Source of the DNA: Spirochaeta sp. UBA5339
GTDB taxonomy: Bacteria > Spirochaetota > Spirochaetia > DSM-2461
Reading direction: 5' to 3'
Length of the DNA stretch: 64,000 bases
Assembly (NCBI GenBank): GCA_002408085.1
Contig: DHQL01000027.1
Coordinates: 134,488 to 198,487, forward strand
Shown in pieces: positions 7,971-16,418 of the stretch (the stretch's first letter is position 1; each line of letters starts with the position of its first letter). Below the pieces are notes generated by a model. The model was not told where the DNA came from and searched no databases. It saw only the letters and a program-made list of their open reading frames with translations. Both the position numbers and the translations under genes were made by a program.

Positions 7971-8606
7971 ATGAAGAAGGACAGACAGTATATAGAACCC
8001 GATGAGATCTACAGACGGAGCTTCTCCCTGATCAGGGAGGCATTCGGCGACCGCTGGCCCGATGAGCCTGAGCGGGAGATTATCAAGCGCATCGCCCACA
8101 CTACGGCGGATGTGGACTTTGCCCTGACCTTTCAGATGAGCCCCGACGCCATCGTAAAGGGAGTGGAGGCCATCAGGGCCGGAAAGGGCATCGTAACCGA
8201 TGTCTCCATGGTTTTGGCGGGGATCAGAAAAGAGCCTCTGATAAAGTACGGCTGTCCCCTGAACTGCCTCCTCTACGATGAGGGCGTGGCCGAAGAGGCT
8301 GCGAAGCGGGGAACCACCAAGGCCGCCGTGGCCATCGGCAAGGCGGCGCCCCTCTATGAGGGCGGCATCGTCTCCATCGGAAATGCGCCTACCGCCCTTT
8401 TTGAACTGATCGACCTTGTAAAGGCCGGAAAGGCCGCTCCCGCCCTGATTGTGGGAGTCCCCGTGGGTTTCGTGGGAGCAGCGGAGTCAAAGATCGAACT
8501 GATCGAGTCGGGGATACCCTTTATCTCAAACCCCTCCAAGCGTGGGGGGAGTCCTATTGCCGCTACCATCGTTAACGGACTCTGTACCCTGGCGGCACGC
8601 TCTTGA
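7971..8606 (+). CDS. cbiC: Cobalt-precorrin-8 methylmutase
   Basis: CbiC moves the methyl group from C11 to C12, forming cobyrinic acid. The 211-residue protein matches the family length. It carries the catalytic His43 in RIAHTTADVDFA, the VTDVSMVLAGI stretch, and the glycine-rich IGNAPTALFEL and GVPVGFVGAAESK motifs. It starts at ATG 7971 with a GAGAGGC ribosome site and ends in a TGA that overlaps the TTG start of cbiD. Its product is the substrate of CbiA, encoded just upstream. Confidence 0.96.
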   Translation: MKKDRQYIEPDEIYRRSFSLIREAFGDRWPDEPEREIIKRIAHTTADVDFALTFQMSPDAIVKGVEAIRAGKGIVTDVSMVLAGIRKEPLIKYGCPLNCLLYDEGVAEEAAKRGTTKAAVAIGKAAPLYEGGIVSIGNAPTALFELIDLVKAGKAAPALIVGVPVGFVGAAESKIELIESGIPFISNPSKRGGSPIAATIVNGLCTLAARS

Positions 8607-9787
8607 GGGATTACCGAGAGGTCCTGGGCAGGGTAGAGGGACTGCAGCGCGGCTTTACCTCGGGAACCGCCGCCTGCGCCGCCGCCCGGGCCGCCGCACT
8701 GGTGCTGGTTCGGGAGTCCGCTGATCTTCCCGGTGAGTCCCTGAAGGTCTCCGTGGAGCTGAAAAACTCCATGGTCCTGGATATTCCCGTGGAGAAGGCC
8801 CGTCTGGAAGGGGATGAATCCGGAGGCTTCTGCGGTGAGGCAGCGGTGAGGAAGGACAGCGGTGATGACGATGATATCACCCACGGTCATCTTTTCTGCG
8901 CCCGTGTCTCCCTGTCCGACTCTCCCGGTGTCGAGATACGCGGCGGACATGGCGTCGGCCGGGTAACTCGGCCGGGGCTGCCGGTGAAGGAGGGGGAGTG
9001 GGCCATCAATCCCGGCCCCCGGAAGCTGATCAGATCCAATCTGGAACCCCTCTGTCCCTCTGGAAAAGGTATGATTGTAGAGATCTCCGTTCCCGAGGGG
9101 GAGGCCCTGGCCCGGAAAACCTGGAATCCACGCCTCGGCATCGAGGGAGGCATCTCCATAATCGGCACCTCCGGGATTGTGGAGCCCCGGTCTGAGAAGG
9201 CCTATAAGGCCTCCATGATCCTTAACTGCAAAACCATCAGGGCCTCAGGCTCCGATGATCTATATATGACCCCCGGCTATGTGGGGGAGAAGTTCTACTC
9301 CTCGGAAAAGAAGCTGGACGAGAAAGAGATCTTCCGCTTCGGCGACGCCGCCGGATTTGCCCTGAACCAGGGTGTGGTTCGCGGATTCAAGAGGGTCCAT
9401 CTGGCCTGCCATATAGGCAAGATGGCCAAGATCGCGGCGGGCCTCTTCGATACCCACTGTAATAACGGGGATGCCCGGCTGGAGACGGTGGCCGCCCTGG
9501 CCGCAGCCGCAGGTGCCTCCCGGCAGCAGGTTCAGACCCTTCTTGAGATGAAGATGGCCGAGGAGGCTGTCTCTCTGCTGAAGGAAGGCGCTTTGGATGA
9601 GGCCTTTGATCTTATGGCAGAACGGACCGCCTGGCGGGTCTTTAAACAGTGGGAGAAGGATCATGATGAACTTCCCGAACTCTCTGTCTATGTGCTGGAT
9701 CTCGAGGGACGCTGTCTGAACTCTCCCTCTTCCGTTAATTACAGTCCTGCTGAGTACAGTGACTACGGGAAGGAGGATACTCAGTGA
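8603..9787 (+). CDS. cbiD: Cobalt-precorrin-5B C1-methyltransferase
   Basis: CbiD methylates C1 of cobalt-precorrin-5B in the anaerobic pathway. The 394-residue protein opens with RGFTSGTAACAAARAA, the family signature. It also has GGHGVGRVTRPGLPVKEGEWAINPGPR near 112-138 and the later CHIGKMAKIAAGLFDTH stretch. The start is TTG at 8603, inside the stop of cbiC. The stop at 9785-9787 overlaps the GTG start of the next gene. CbiD is confined to the anaerobic route, so together with CbiK it fixes which pathway this is. Confidence 0.95.
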   Translation: MRDYREVLGRVEGLQRGFTSGTAACAAARAAALVLVRESADLPGESLKVSVELKNSMVLDIPVEKARLEGDESGGFCGEAAVRKDSGDDDDITHGHLFCARVSLSDSPGVEIRGGHGVGRVTRPGLPVKEGEWAINPGPRKLIRSNLEPLCPSGKGMIVEISVPEGEALARKTWNPRLGIEGGISIIGTSGIVEPRSEKAYKASMILNCKTIRASGSDDLYMTPGYVGEKFYSSEKKLDEKEIFRFGDAAGFALNQGVVRGFKRVHLACHIGKMAKIAAGLFDTHCNNGDARLETVAALAAAAGASRQQVQTLLEMKMAEEAVSLLKEGALDEAFDLMAERTAWRVFKQWEKDHDELPELSVYVLDLEGRCLNSPSSVNYSPAEYSDYGKEDTQ

Positions 9788-11142
9788 TCTCCATTGTCGG
9801 AATGGGCCCGGGGAGCGCCGAGTATCTGACCCCCCAGGCACGAAATATCATTGAGTCTGCTGCCCTGGTATACGGCTATCCGAAGCATCTTCAGGAGCTT
9901 CAGGTGCCCGAAGAGAAGGCAAGAAATATTTCAGGCGCCCTGGACTCCCTGGTCTCGGAGCTGGATGCACTGGACCCCTCTGTCGAGGCAGCCCTTCTGG
10001 TCTCCGGCGACCCCTCGGTCTTCAGTCTGAGCCGGAGGGTTCTCGGCGGTATCGACCCTGAAAGGATCAGAATCATACCCGGCCTGGGAAGCTACCAGAT
10101 TCTCTGCAGCCGTCTGCAGCTGCAGACACCCCTCCCCGAGAGGGTCTCGGTCCACGGCCGTGATATCAGAAACCTCGATCCCCTTCTGCTGAAGGGGAGG
10201 GCAATGATGATCTACACAGACAGCCGCAGCAATCCCCTGGAAGTGGCCCGGTTTCTGAAAGAGAGGGGAAAGGGGGAGTGGTCCTTCAGTGTCGGCGCCC
10301 GGCTGGGCACCGATGAGGAGGAGATCTGGTCCGGAACCGCCGCCAAAGCTGCGGAGGGACTCCCTGACTCCCTGATGGATCTGAACCTCTGCTTTGCCGC
10401 GCCGCCGGTTCTCTCAGCGGCCCGGTCCGGTAAGGCAAAGATCTACGGCATCGGCCTGGGCCCCGGAGATCCGGAGCTTCTGACCCTGAAAGCACTGAGG
10501 ATTATCGAATCCTCGGACCTGATTCTCTGTCCCCGAGCCAGAATCAAGTCGGACTCCCTGGCAAGGTCCATTCTGGAACAGGCCGCAGGCTGCGATCTTC
10601 CGGTTCTGGAGATTGAATATCCCATGGCCCCGGGCAAGGAGGCCCACGGCTCCAGGTGGAAGGAGATTGCCGTCCAGACGGCGGAGCATCTTAATAAGAA
10701 GAAGCGCGTCAGCTTTGTGACCCTGGGTGATCCTGGAATCTACTCCTCCTTCTCCTACTTTCTGGAGGCCCTTCTTGAAGAGCTTCCCTCACTGGAGTGG
10801 GAGATTGTTCCGGGAGTGAGCAGTATTCAGCTGGCGGCCTCCCGTTCCGGGATTCCTCTGGTTTCCGGACGGGAGAGCTGCGTAATTCTTCCGGCCCCGG
10901 AGACGGCGGAGGAACTGGACTCTCTCCTGGAGGCTCACCCCTCCCTTGTGCTGATGAAGGTTTATAAGAAGATCGCCTTTCTGAGGGACTACCTGGAGAG
11001 CCGGAAGCTTCTGGAGAGGGCCTGTTTTGTCAAACGGGCGGGTCTTGAAGGTGAGAGTGTAATAACTGATTTTTCCATGGTGGAACCCGGTGAAGAGGGC
11101 AATCTGTCAATTGTGATAATTAAAGCAGGTACAAAGAAATGA
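9784..11142 (+). CDS. cbiE-cbiL: Fusion of cobalt-precorrin-7 C5-methyltransferase (CbiE) and cobalt-precorrin-2 C20-methyltransferase (CbiL)
   Basis: Two class-III (SAM-dependent) tetrapyrrole methyltransferases are joined in one 452-residue chain. Residues 1-208 resemble CbiE: VGMGPGSAEYLTPQAR near 5-20, LVSGDPSVF near 72-80, IPGLGSYQILCSRL. Residues 218-452 resemble CbiL: KIYGIGLGPGDPELLTLKA, FVTLGDPGIYSSFSY, VPGVSSIQLAASRSGIPL. The usual partner of CbiE is the unrelated CbiT domain (C15 methylation and decarboxylation), and no CbiT fold is present here. The start is GTG at 9784, overlapping the cbiD stop. The ATG of cbiF overlaps the stop. The CbiE and CbiL steps are far apart in the pathway, so substrate channelling between them is not expected. 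Confidence 0.87.
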   Translation: MISIVGMGPGSAEYLTPQARNIIESAALVYGYPKHLQELQVPEEKARNISGALDSLVSELDALDPSVEAALLVSGDPSVFSLSRRVLGGIDPERIRIIPGLGSYQILCSRLQLQTPLPERVSVHGRDIRNLDPLLLKGRAMMIYTDSRSNPLEVARFLKERGKGEWSFSVGARLGTDEEEIWSGTAAKAAEGLPDSLMDLNLCFAAPPVLSAARSGKAKIYGIGLGPGDPELLTLKALRIIESSDLILCPRARIKSDSLARSILEQAAGCDLPVLEIEYPMAPGKEAHGSRWKEIAVQTAEHLNKKKRVSFVTLGDPGIYSSFSYFLEALLEELPSLEWEIVPGVSSIQLAASRSGIPLVSGRESCVILPAPETAEELDSLLEAHPSLVLMKVYKKIAFLRDYLESRKLLERACFVKRAGLEGESVITDFSMVEPGEEGNLSIVIIKAGTKK

Positions 11143-11948
11143 AAGTATATTTTATCGGGGCCGGTCCCGGAGATCCGGAACTTATTACAGTCAAGGGAAG
11201 CCGCATTCTCAGCGAGGCTGATGTGGTTATCTACGCGGGCTCCCTTGTCTCTCCTGAGGTCCTCTCCTGGTGCCGTAAGGATGCAGTCATTATGGACTCC
11301 GCCTCCATGGACCTCGAGGAGGTCTGCCGGGTCTACGGTGAAAAGAAGGATCAGGGGGGGACTATTGTCCGCCTCCATACGGGAGATCCCTCCCTCTTCG
11401 GCGCCATTCAGGAGCAGATGGAGTACCTCAGGGCCGAAGAGATCGACTATGAGATTATTCCCGGTGTCAGCTCCTTCCAGGCCGCCGCTGCGGCCCTGGA
11501 GCAGGAGTACACTCTGCCCGGCGTCAGCCAGTCCCTGATTATCAGCAGGGTTGAGGGACGGACCCCTGTTCCCGAGAAGGAGGACCTTGAGGTTCTGGCA
11601 AAGTCCCGGGCGACAATGGCTCTCTTTCTCAGCATCGCCCATATCGACAGGGTCTGTGAGAAGCTGCTGACCTCCTATCCCGAAGAGACCCCCGCGGCCA
11701 TTGTCTACAGGGCCTCCTGGCCCGACCAGAAGATCCTCCGTTCCCGTCTCGGCGAACTGGCACAGACGGTAAAAGAGAGCGGCATCACCCGTCAGGCACT
11801 GATAATTGTGGGGGATGTGCTGGATCAGAACTTCGAGTACTCCAAACTCTACGACCCCGCCTTCAGCCACGGCTGGCGGAAGGGGCGCCTGGACGAAGGT
11901 GCAGAAAACGGCGAAGAATCCGGTGCAGAATCCGGAAAAGGCGAATAG
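11139..11948 (+). CDS. cbiF: Cobalt-precorrin-4 C11-methyltransferase
   Basis: CbiF methylates C11 of cobalt-precorrin-4. The protein has the SAM-binding VYFIGAGPGDPELITVKG at its start, then VIYAGSLVSPEVL, RLHTGDPSLFGAIQEQ and IPGVSSFQAAAAAL, all typical of CbiF/CobM. The C terminus ends in a low-complexity tail rich in Gly, Glu, Asn and Ser (about residues 251-269) that lies outside the fold. ATG 11139 overlaps the preceding stop. The next gene, cbiG, acts on its product and starts 4 nt after the stop. Confidence 0.95.
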   Translation: MKVYFIGAGPGDPELITVKGSRILSEADVVIYAGSLVSPEVLSWCRKDAVIMDSASMDLEEVCRVYGEKKDQGGTIVRLHTGDPSLFGAIQEQMEYLRAEEIDYEIIPGVSSFQAAAAALEQEYTLPGVSQSLIISRVEGRTPVPEKEDLEVLAKSRATMALFLSIAHIDRVCEKLLTSYPEETPAAIVYRASWPDQKILRSRLGELAQTVKESGITRQALIIVGDVLDQNFEYSKLYDPAFSHGWRKGRLDEGAENGEESGAESGKGE

Positions 11949-11952
11949 CCCC

Positions 11953-12714
11953 ATGGGAAGCATGTCCATTGCCGTCCTGGCCGTCACCGACAGCTCCGAA
12001 GAGACCGCCCGGAAGCTGAAGGAGCTCTATCCCGGAAAGGCCGATGTCTACCGTCCTGGAAAGGGTGAGCTGGAGTCTCTAGTCCGGGAAATCTTCACAA
12101 AATACGATGGCCTTGTCTTTATTATGGCCTCGGGCATTGTGGTCCGGATGATCGCCCCCCTGATCACAGACAAGTATCACGATCCCGCGGTGGTCACCGT
12201 GGACGATGCCTGCCGCTATGCGATAAGCACCCTTTCTGGTCACGAGGGCGGAGCAAACGGTCTGACCTGGAAGGTGGCCTCCCTGCTGGGATGCGAACCG
12301 GTGATCACAACCGCCTCCGATACAAACCGGGACCTGATTCTGGGAATCGGCTGCCGGAGGGGAACCAGTGCTGAACTGATCAGAGCCGAAGTGGAGACCC
12401 TCCTCAAGGAGCAGGAGATCACCCCTGACAGAATCCGCTGCGCCGCCACGGTCTCCATCAAAAGGGACGAGGCCGGTCTGATCGAGGCGATGGACAGCCT
12501 TGAAATCCCCCTGGTCTTTCTGGAACCCGAAGAGATCAGACACTACAGCTTCCCGGGCATGTCCGAATCGGAAGCCGCAAGAAAACATTTTGATATTCCC
12601 GGGGTCTGCGAACCCTGCGCCATGATCACCGCCCACCGCGGTTCGGTGATGGTGCCCAAGAGAGGGAATAACGGGGTCACACTGGCCCTGGTTAAGGAGA
12701 ATTTATGTCACTGA
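11953..12714 (+). CDS. cbiG: Cobalt-precorrin-5A hydrolase, short form
   Basis: CbiG opens the lactone ring of cobalt-precorrin-5A and releases acetaldehyde. The protein is about 253 residues, against about 350 for Salmonella CbiG. The N-terminal part has GLVFIMASGIVVRMIAPL, VVTVDDACRYAISTLSGHEGGAN and ITTASD. It passes straight into the C-terminal CobE-like part (LILGIGCRRGTSAELI, ATVSIKRDEAGLIE), so the usual middle region is missing. Two ATGs are possible, 11953 and 11962; I chose 11953 because it leaves better ribosome-site spacing. It overlaps cbiH by 10 nt. Confidence 0.9.
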   Translation: MGSMSIAVLAVTDSSEETARKLKELYPGKADVYRPGKGELESLVREIFTKYDGLVFIMASGIVVRMIAPLITDKYHDPAVVTVDDACRYAISTLSGHEGGANGLTWKVASLLGCEPVITTASDTNRDLILGIGCRRGTSAELIRAEVETLLKEQEITPDRIRCAATVSIKRDEAGLIEAMDSLEIPLVFLEPEEIRHYSFPGMSESEAARKHFDIPGVCEPCAMITAHRGSVMVPKRGNNGVTLALVKENLCH

Positions 12715-13445
12715 CCATAGTCGGAACCGGCCCCGGAACAGATGAGCTTCTGGCCCCCATGGCCCTGGAAGCCCTGAAAACGGCGGACATCGTAATTGGA
12801 TACAAGAGTTATATAGAGCTGGTTAAGCACCTGATTCCCGAGGGGACGGAAGTGGAGTCCTACGGGATGATGCAGGAGGTGGAGCGGAGCCGTATGAGCA
12901 TCGGGAAGGCCCTCTCCGGACGCAGTGTAGTTATTCTCTCCGGTGGAGACGCTGGGGTATTCAGTATAGCCGGTCCCGTTCTGGAACTGCTTACAGAGGA
13001 GCAGCAGGAGGAGCTGGATGTCAGGATTATTCCCGGCATTACCTCGGCCCTTTCGTCGGCTGCCCTGCTGGGTGCACCCCTGATTCACGACTTCTCCGTG
13101 ATCTCCCTGAGCAACCTCCTGACACCCACCGAGCTGATACAGAAGAGGCTTAACCTTGCGGCGGAGGGGGACTTTGTCACCGTACTCTACAATCCCGCCA
13201 GCAAGAAGCGGACTCAGCTGATCCGGGAAACCCGGGATATCTACCTGAACCACCGGAAGCCTGAGACCCCCGTGGGGATTATCCGCCACGGCTTCAGGGC
13301 TGACCAGGAGGTCGTGATCACCACGCTGGATAAGATGCTGGATCATCAGATCGATATGAACACCACCGTGGTCATCGGCAACTCCATGAGCTATGTGAAG
13401 GGCCGGTTTATGATCACCCCTCGGGGCTACCGTATCGAGGATTGA
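12705..13445 (+). CDS. cbiH: Cobalt-precorrin-3B C17-methyltransferase (ring contraction)
   Basis: CbiH methylates C17 and brings about ring contraction. The 246-residue protein carries LTIVGTGPGTDELLAP, VIGYKSYIELV, VILSGGDAGVFSIAGPVLE and IPGITSALSSAALLGAPL, with the family feature DFVTVLYNPASKKR and a C-terminal VVIGNSMSYV. AAGGAG precedes ATG 12705, which lies within the end of cbiG. This is the last cbi gene of the operon in the window. No poly-U terminator follows it, so corA could be partly co-transcribed. Confidence 0.95.
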   Translation: MSLTIVGTGPGTDELLAPMALEALKTADIVIGYKSYIELVKHLIPEGTEVESYGMMQEVERSRMSIGKALSGRSVVILSGGDAGVFSIAGPVLELLTEEQQEELDVRIIPGITSALSSAALLGAPLIHDFSVISLSNLLTPTELIQKRLNLAAEGDFVTVLYNPASKKRTQLIRETRDIYLNHRKPETPVGIIRHGFRADQEVVITTLDKMLDHQIDMNTTVVIGNSMSYVKGRFMITPRGYRIED

Positions 13446-13487
13446 CCGGTTACAGGCCGGCATAGAGGATATTCAGAATTTCCTGTT

Positions 13488-13514
13488 AATAATCATCACC
13501 GGTGTAGTATTATT
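13488..13514. repeat. Imperfect inverted repeat upstream of corA
   Basis: AATAAT (13488-13493) and ATTATT (13509-13514) flank a palindromic CACCGGTG core (13497-13504), just before the corA ribosome site. It could be a regulator-binding site or an mRNA hairpin. There is nothing to tie it to a known regulator. Confidence 0.4.
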
Positions 13515-13532
13515 AAGGGACAGGAGATTTTT

Positions 13533-14597
13533 ATGGCCCGATTTCTGAAAAACAGATCCGCCGTCCTGGGCAAGGCCCCGGGGGATCTGGTCTTTGTGGG
13601 TGACCGGAAGGTCGACAATCCCACCATTACCCTTATCGAATACACCCCCGATTCCCTGGAAAGGACTGAAGTCGGGAATATACGGGATGTCTTTCCCGTG
13701 AAGGAGAGTCCCGCTGTCTCCTGGATCAATATCAACGGTCTCCACGACATGGATCTTATCCGTGAGACCGGCAGGGGCTTTGATCTTCACCCTCTGACAA
13801 TGGAGGACATTCTCAATACGGGACAGCGTCCCAAGCTGGAAGAGTACGACAACTATCTCTTTATCTCATGCAAGATGATGAAGTATGACGAGGAGAAGAG
13901 GATTGTCAGCTCCGAGCAGCTGGCCCTTGTTCTGGGTGAAAACTTTCTGCTGACCTTTCAGGAGCGGCCGGGAGATGTGTTTGATCCGGTCCGGGAGAGA
14001 ATAAGAAAGAAGAAGGGGCGTATCCGTACCTCCACCGTGGACTATCTGGCTTACTCCCTTCTTGATACAATTGTGGATAACTACATCTATATTATCGAGA
14101 GGCTGGGAGAACAGATCGAGGACAACGAGGAGCAGATTCTTGAAGGCCCCGGCAGAGACTCACTGGAGAAGATCAACAACTATAAGCGGGAGCTTATCTA
14201 CCTGAGAAAGTCCATCCGTCCCGCCCGTGAGTTTGTTCTTCAGATGAGCCGTCTTGAGTCCGAACTGATCAGGTCGAATACTCTTCCCTTTATCAAGGAT
14301 CTGCAGGATCTCTGCACACAGGCGGTGGAGACGGTGGATCTCTACAGGGATATGCTGTCCGACCAGCTGGACCTGTACAACACCATGGTAGGGAACCGCC
14401 TGAACGAGATAATGAAGATTCTGACCATCTTTTCAGCGATTTTTATTCCCCTGACCTTTATCGCCGGAATCTACGGCACCAACTTCGAGTACCTGCCGGA
14501 ACTGGGCTTCCGCTATGCCTACTATGTGTTCTGGGGAGTTCTTGTTCTTGTGGCGGCTCTGATGCTGCGGTTCTTTAAAAAAAAGAAGTGGCTCTAA
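13533..14597 (+). CDS. corA: CorA-family divalent cation transporter with GTN motif
   Basis: CorA proteins are pentameric inner-membrane channels for Mg2+ and, in some cases, Co2+ or Ni2+. The 354-residue protein has a large cytoplasmic N-terminal domain (LHPLTMEDILNTGQRPKLEEYDNYLFI), a long coiled-coil-like helix, and two C-terminal membrane segments. The loop motif at the end of the first membrane helix reads YGTNFE in place of the almost invariant YGMNFE. ACAGGAGA precedes ATG 13533. Its position 87 nt behind a cobalamin operon suggests a role in cobalt supply, but that is inference; Mg2+ uptake is equally possible. Confidence 0.9.
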   Translation: MARFLKNRSAVLGKAPGDLVFVGDRKVDNPTITLIEYTPDSLERTEVGNIRDVFPVKESPAVSWININGLHDMDLIRETGRGFDLHPLTMEDILNTGQRPKLEEYDNYLFISCKMMKYDEEKRIVSSEQLALVLGENFLLTFQERPGDVFDPVRERIRKKKGRIRTSTVDYLAYSLLDTIVDNYIYIIERLGEQIEDNEEQILEGPGRDSLEKINNYKRELIYLRKSIRPAREFVLQMSRLESELIRSNTLPFIKDLQDLCTQAVETVDLYRDMLSDQLDLYNTMVGNRLNEIMKILTIFSAIFIPLTFIAGIYGTNFEYLPELGFRYAYYVFWGVLVLVAALMLRFFKKKKWL

Positions 14598-14640
14598 ACG
14601 CCCCGGGGGGCAGCAGAGAGATAAAAAGGAGTTTAAGCAG

Positions 14641-15051
14641 ATGAAAAAGTACCTTCTTATAACAGCCGGTTCCATTACCCTGGCTCTGGGAGTGGCGGGA
14701 ATCTTTCTGCCGGTCCTTCCGACAACCCCCTTTCTGCTTCTGAGCGCCTGGTGCTATCTGCGGAGTTCCATCCGCCTCTATAACTGGCTCATCAATCACA
14801 GGGTCCTGGGACTCTATATCTACTCCTACCTTACATACAGAGCCATAACCCTGAAGGCCAAGGTCACCATGATTCTGACCCTCTGGCTTGTAATGGGATC
14901 CACAATAATCTTCTTTATCGATCCCCTCTGGCTCAGAATACTTCTGGCAGTTATAGGCTGCGGTGTGACGGTCCATCTTGTGACCATAAAGACCCTCACA
15001 GCCGAGATGAAAGAGGAAATCAGGCAGGAACCGGACCGGGAGGCCCTTTAG
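14641..15051 (+). CDS. YbaN-type DUF454 inner-membrane protein
   Basis: A 136-residue membrane protein with three or four hydrophobic segments (about 5-35, 75-92 and 95-115). The stretch GIFLPVLPTTPFLLLSAWCYLRSS near 19-42 is the signature of the DUF454/YbaN family, whose function is unknown. AAAAAGGAG lies upstream with about 9 nt spacing. The gene converges on a MATE transporter gene and overlaps its end by 4 bp. No further context points to a role. Confidence 0.85.
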   Translation: MKKYLLITAGSITLALGVAGIFLPVLPTTPFLLLSAWCYLRSSIRLYNWLINHRVLGLYIYSYLTYRAITLKAKVTMILTLWLVMGSTIIFFIDPLWLRILLAVIGCGVTVHLVTIKTLTAEMKEEIRQEPDREAL

Positions 15052-16418
15052 GAGACCTGTTTTACCATCACCGGCTCTTCAATCCCGTTCCACATCTTTC
15101 GGTTCTTATAAGTGTATATGATGGCCGACATAATCAGTGAGAACATATCCGCCACAGGCTGAGCCATTATGACTCCTGTAAGTCCAAAGAGGCTGTTCAG
15201 GATGATGATCATAGGAACAAAGACAAATCCCTGCCTGCTTATGGATATTATCAGAGACTCCCTTGCGGCGCCGATGGCCTGGAGTGAGTTGATATAGACA
15301 AAAAGGATTCCGATAACCGGTCCTGTTAGCAGAAGATATCTGGTAAAACTTATTCCGTGGCTGTAGACCTCACCCGAGTCGATAAAGGCTCCCACTATTC
15401 CCGAGGCGCCGACCCAGCATCCCAGGGTCAGGACCGATCCCAGAATCACAGTATAGATAATAGAGGTCCTCATTATGGCATTGAATCTTTTGTGGTCTCC
15501 GGCTCCAAAGCTGTAGCCCAGCAGGGGCTGAATACCCGCGCCCAGACCGATCTGGAGCAGGGCGACAATAAGGACAACCTTCATGGCCACACCCATGGCA
15601 GCCACCTCTATATCGCCGTAGGCGGCCAGGTAGTTGTTGAGGAGGATGGAGGAGAGGCTCATTAGCACATTGTTCAGAGCCGCGGGGATGCCGATAGCCA
15701 TAACTCCCGTAAAAACCTTATCCTTTATTCGGAAATCCCGGGGCGCGATGGATAGAATGGTTTTTCCTCTCAGAATATAGTTGAGGTAGTAGATGCTTCC
15801 CGCCATGTTTCCGATCAGTGTTGCCAGGGCCGCGCCGGCCACTCCCATATCCAGGGTGAGGATCATAATGGGGTCCAGGATGATATTGACGATGGTACCC
15901 AGCATGGTTCCCATCATCGCTTCCTTTGCCTTACCCTCGGCCCTGACAATATTGCTGAAGGCTATGGAGATAATGACAAAGGGGGCGCTGGGGGCGACGA
16001 TGGCGAGATAGTCTCTGGCAAATCCGATGGTCTGTTCGCTGGTCCCGATGGCTTTAAGAATAAAGGGCATCAGAATCCAGAAAGTCAGAGTGAAGAGCAC
16101 TCCCAATAAAATGGATGAATAGAAAACAAAGGAGGAGACCTTCCGGGCATGATCCTTGTCTCCGGCTCCCAGAGAACGTGAGATCACCGAGGTTCCCCCG
16201 ATACCAAGCAGGTTACCGGTGGCCATAAAAAGGAGGAACACCGGCATGGCCAGGGAGACGGCTGCCACCTGAAAGGGGTCGCCGGTCTGACCCACAAAGT
16301 AGGTATCCGCAATATTGTAGATCAGAACCACAACCATTCCGATAATGGCTGGGACCGCGCTTTTCAGTATGGCCCTGGGGACGGGCATCTTTTCAAAAAT
16401 TTCCTTATCTATTTCCAA
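15048..16418 (-). CDS. MATE family multidrug efflux transporter
   Basis: A 456-residue protein with about 12 predicted membrane helices, typical of MATE antiporters, which export drugs or other organic compounds using Na+ or H+ gradients. It has family features such as the duplicated helix bundles, FVGQTGDPFQVAAVSLAMP near 41-59, GIGGTSVISRSLGAGD near 72-87 and GAGIQPLLGYSFGAGD in the second half. The start is TTG at 16418, 10 nt inside the end of the MarR gene, with AAGGA 9 nt upstream. The pair is therefore one transcription unit, and the MarR protein is the likely repressor of the pump. The substrate cannot be told from sequence. Confidence 0.92.
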   Translation of the reverse strand: MEIDKEIFEKMPVPRAILKSAVPAIIGMVVVLIYNIADTYFVGQTGDPFQVAAVSLAMPVFLLFMATGNLLGIGGTSVISRSLGAGDKDHARKVSSFVFYSSILLGVLFTLTFWILMPFILKAIGTSEQTIGFARDYLAIVAPSAPFVIISIAFSNIVRAEGKAKEAMMGTMLGTIVNIILDPIMILTLDMGVAGAALATLIGNMAGSIYYLNYILRGKTILSIAPRDFRIKDKVFTGVMAIGIPAALNNVLMSLSSILLNNYLAAYGDIEVAAMGVAMKVVLIVALLQIGLGAGIQPLLGYSFGAGDHKRFNAIMRTSIIYTVILGSVLTLGCWVGASGIVGAFIDSGEVYSHGISFTRYLLLTGPVIGILFVYINSLQAIGAARESLIISISRQGFVFVPMIIILNSLFGLTGVIMAQPVADMFSLIMSAIIYTYKNRKMWNGIEEPVMVKQVS

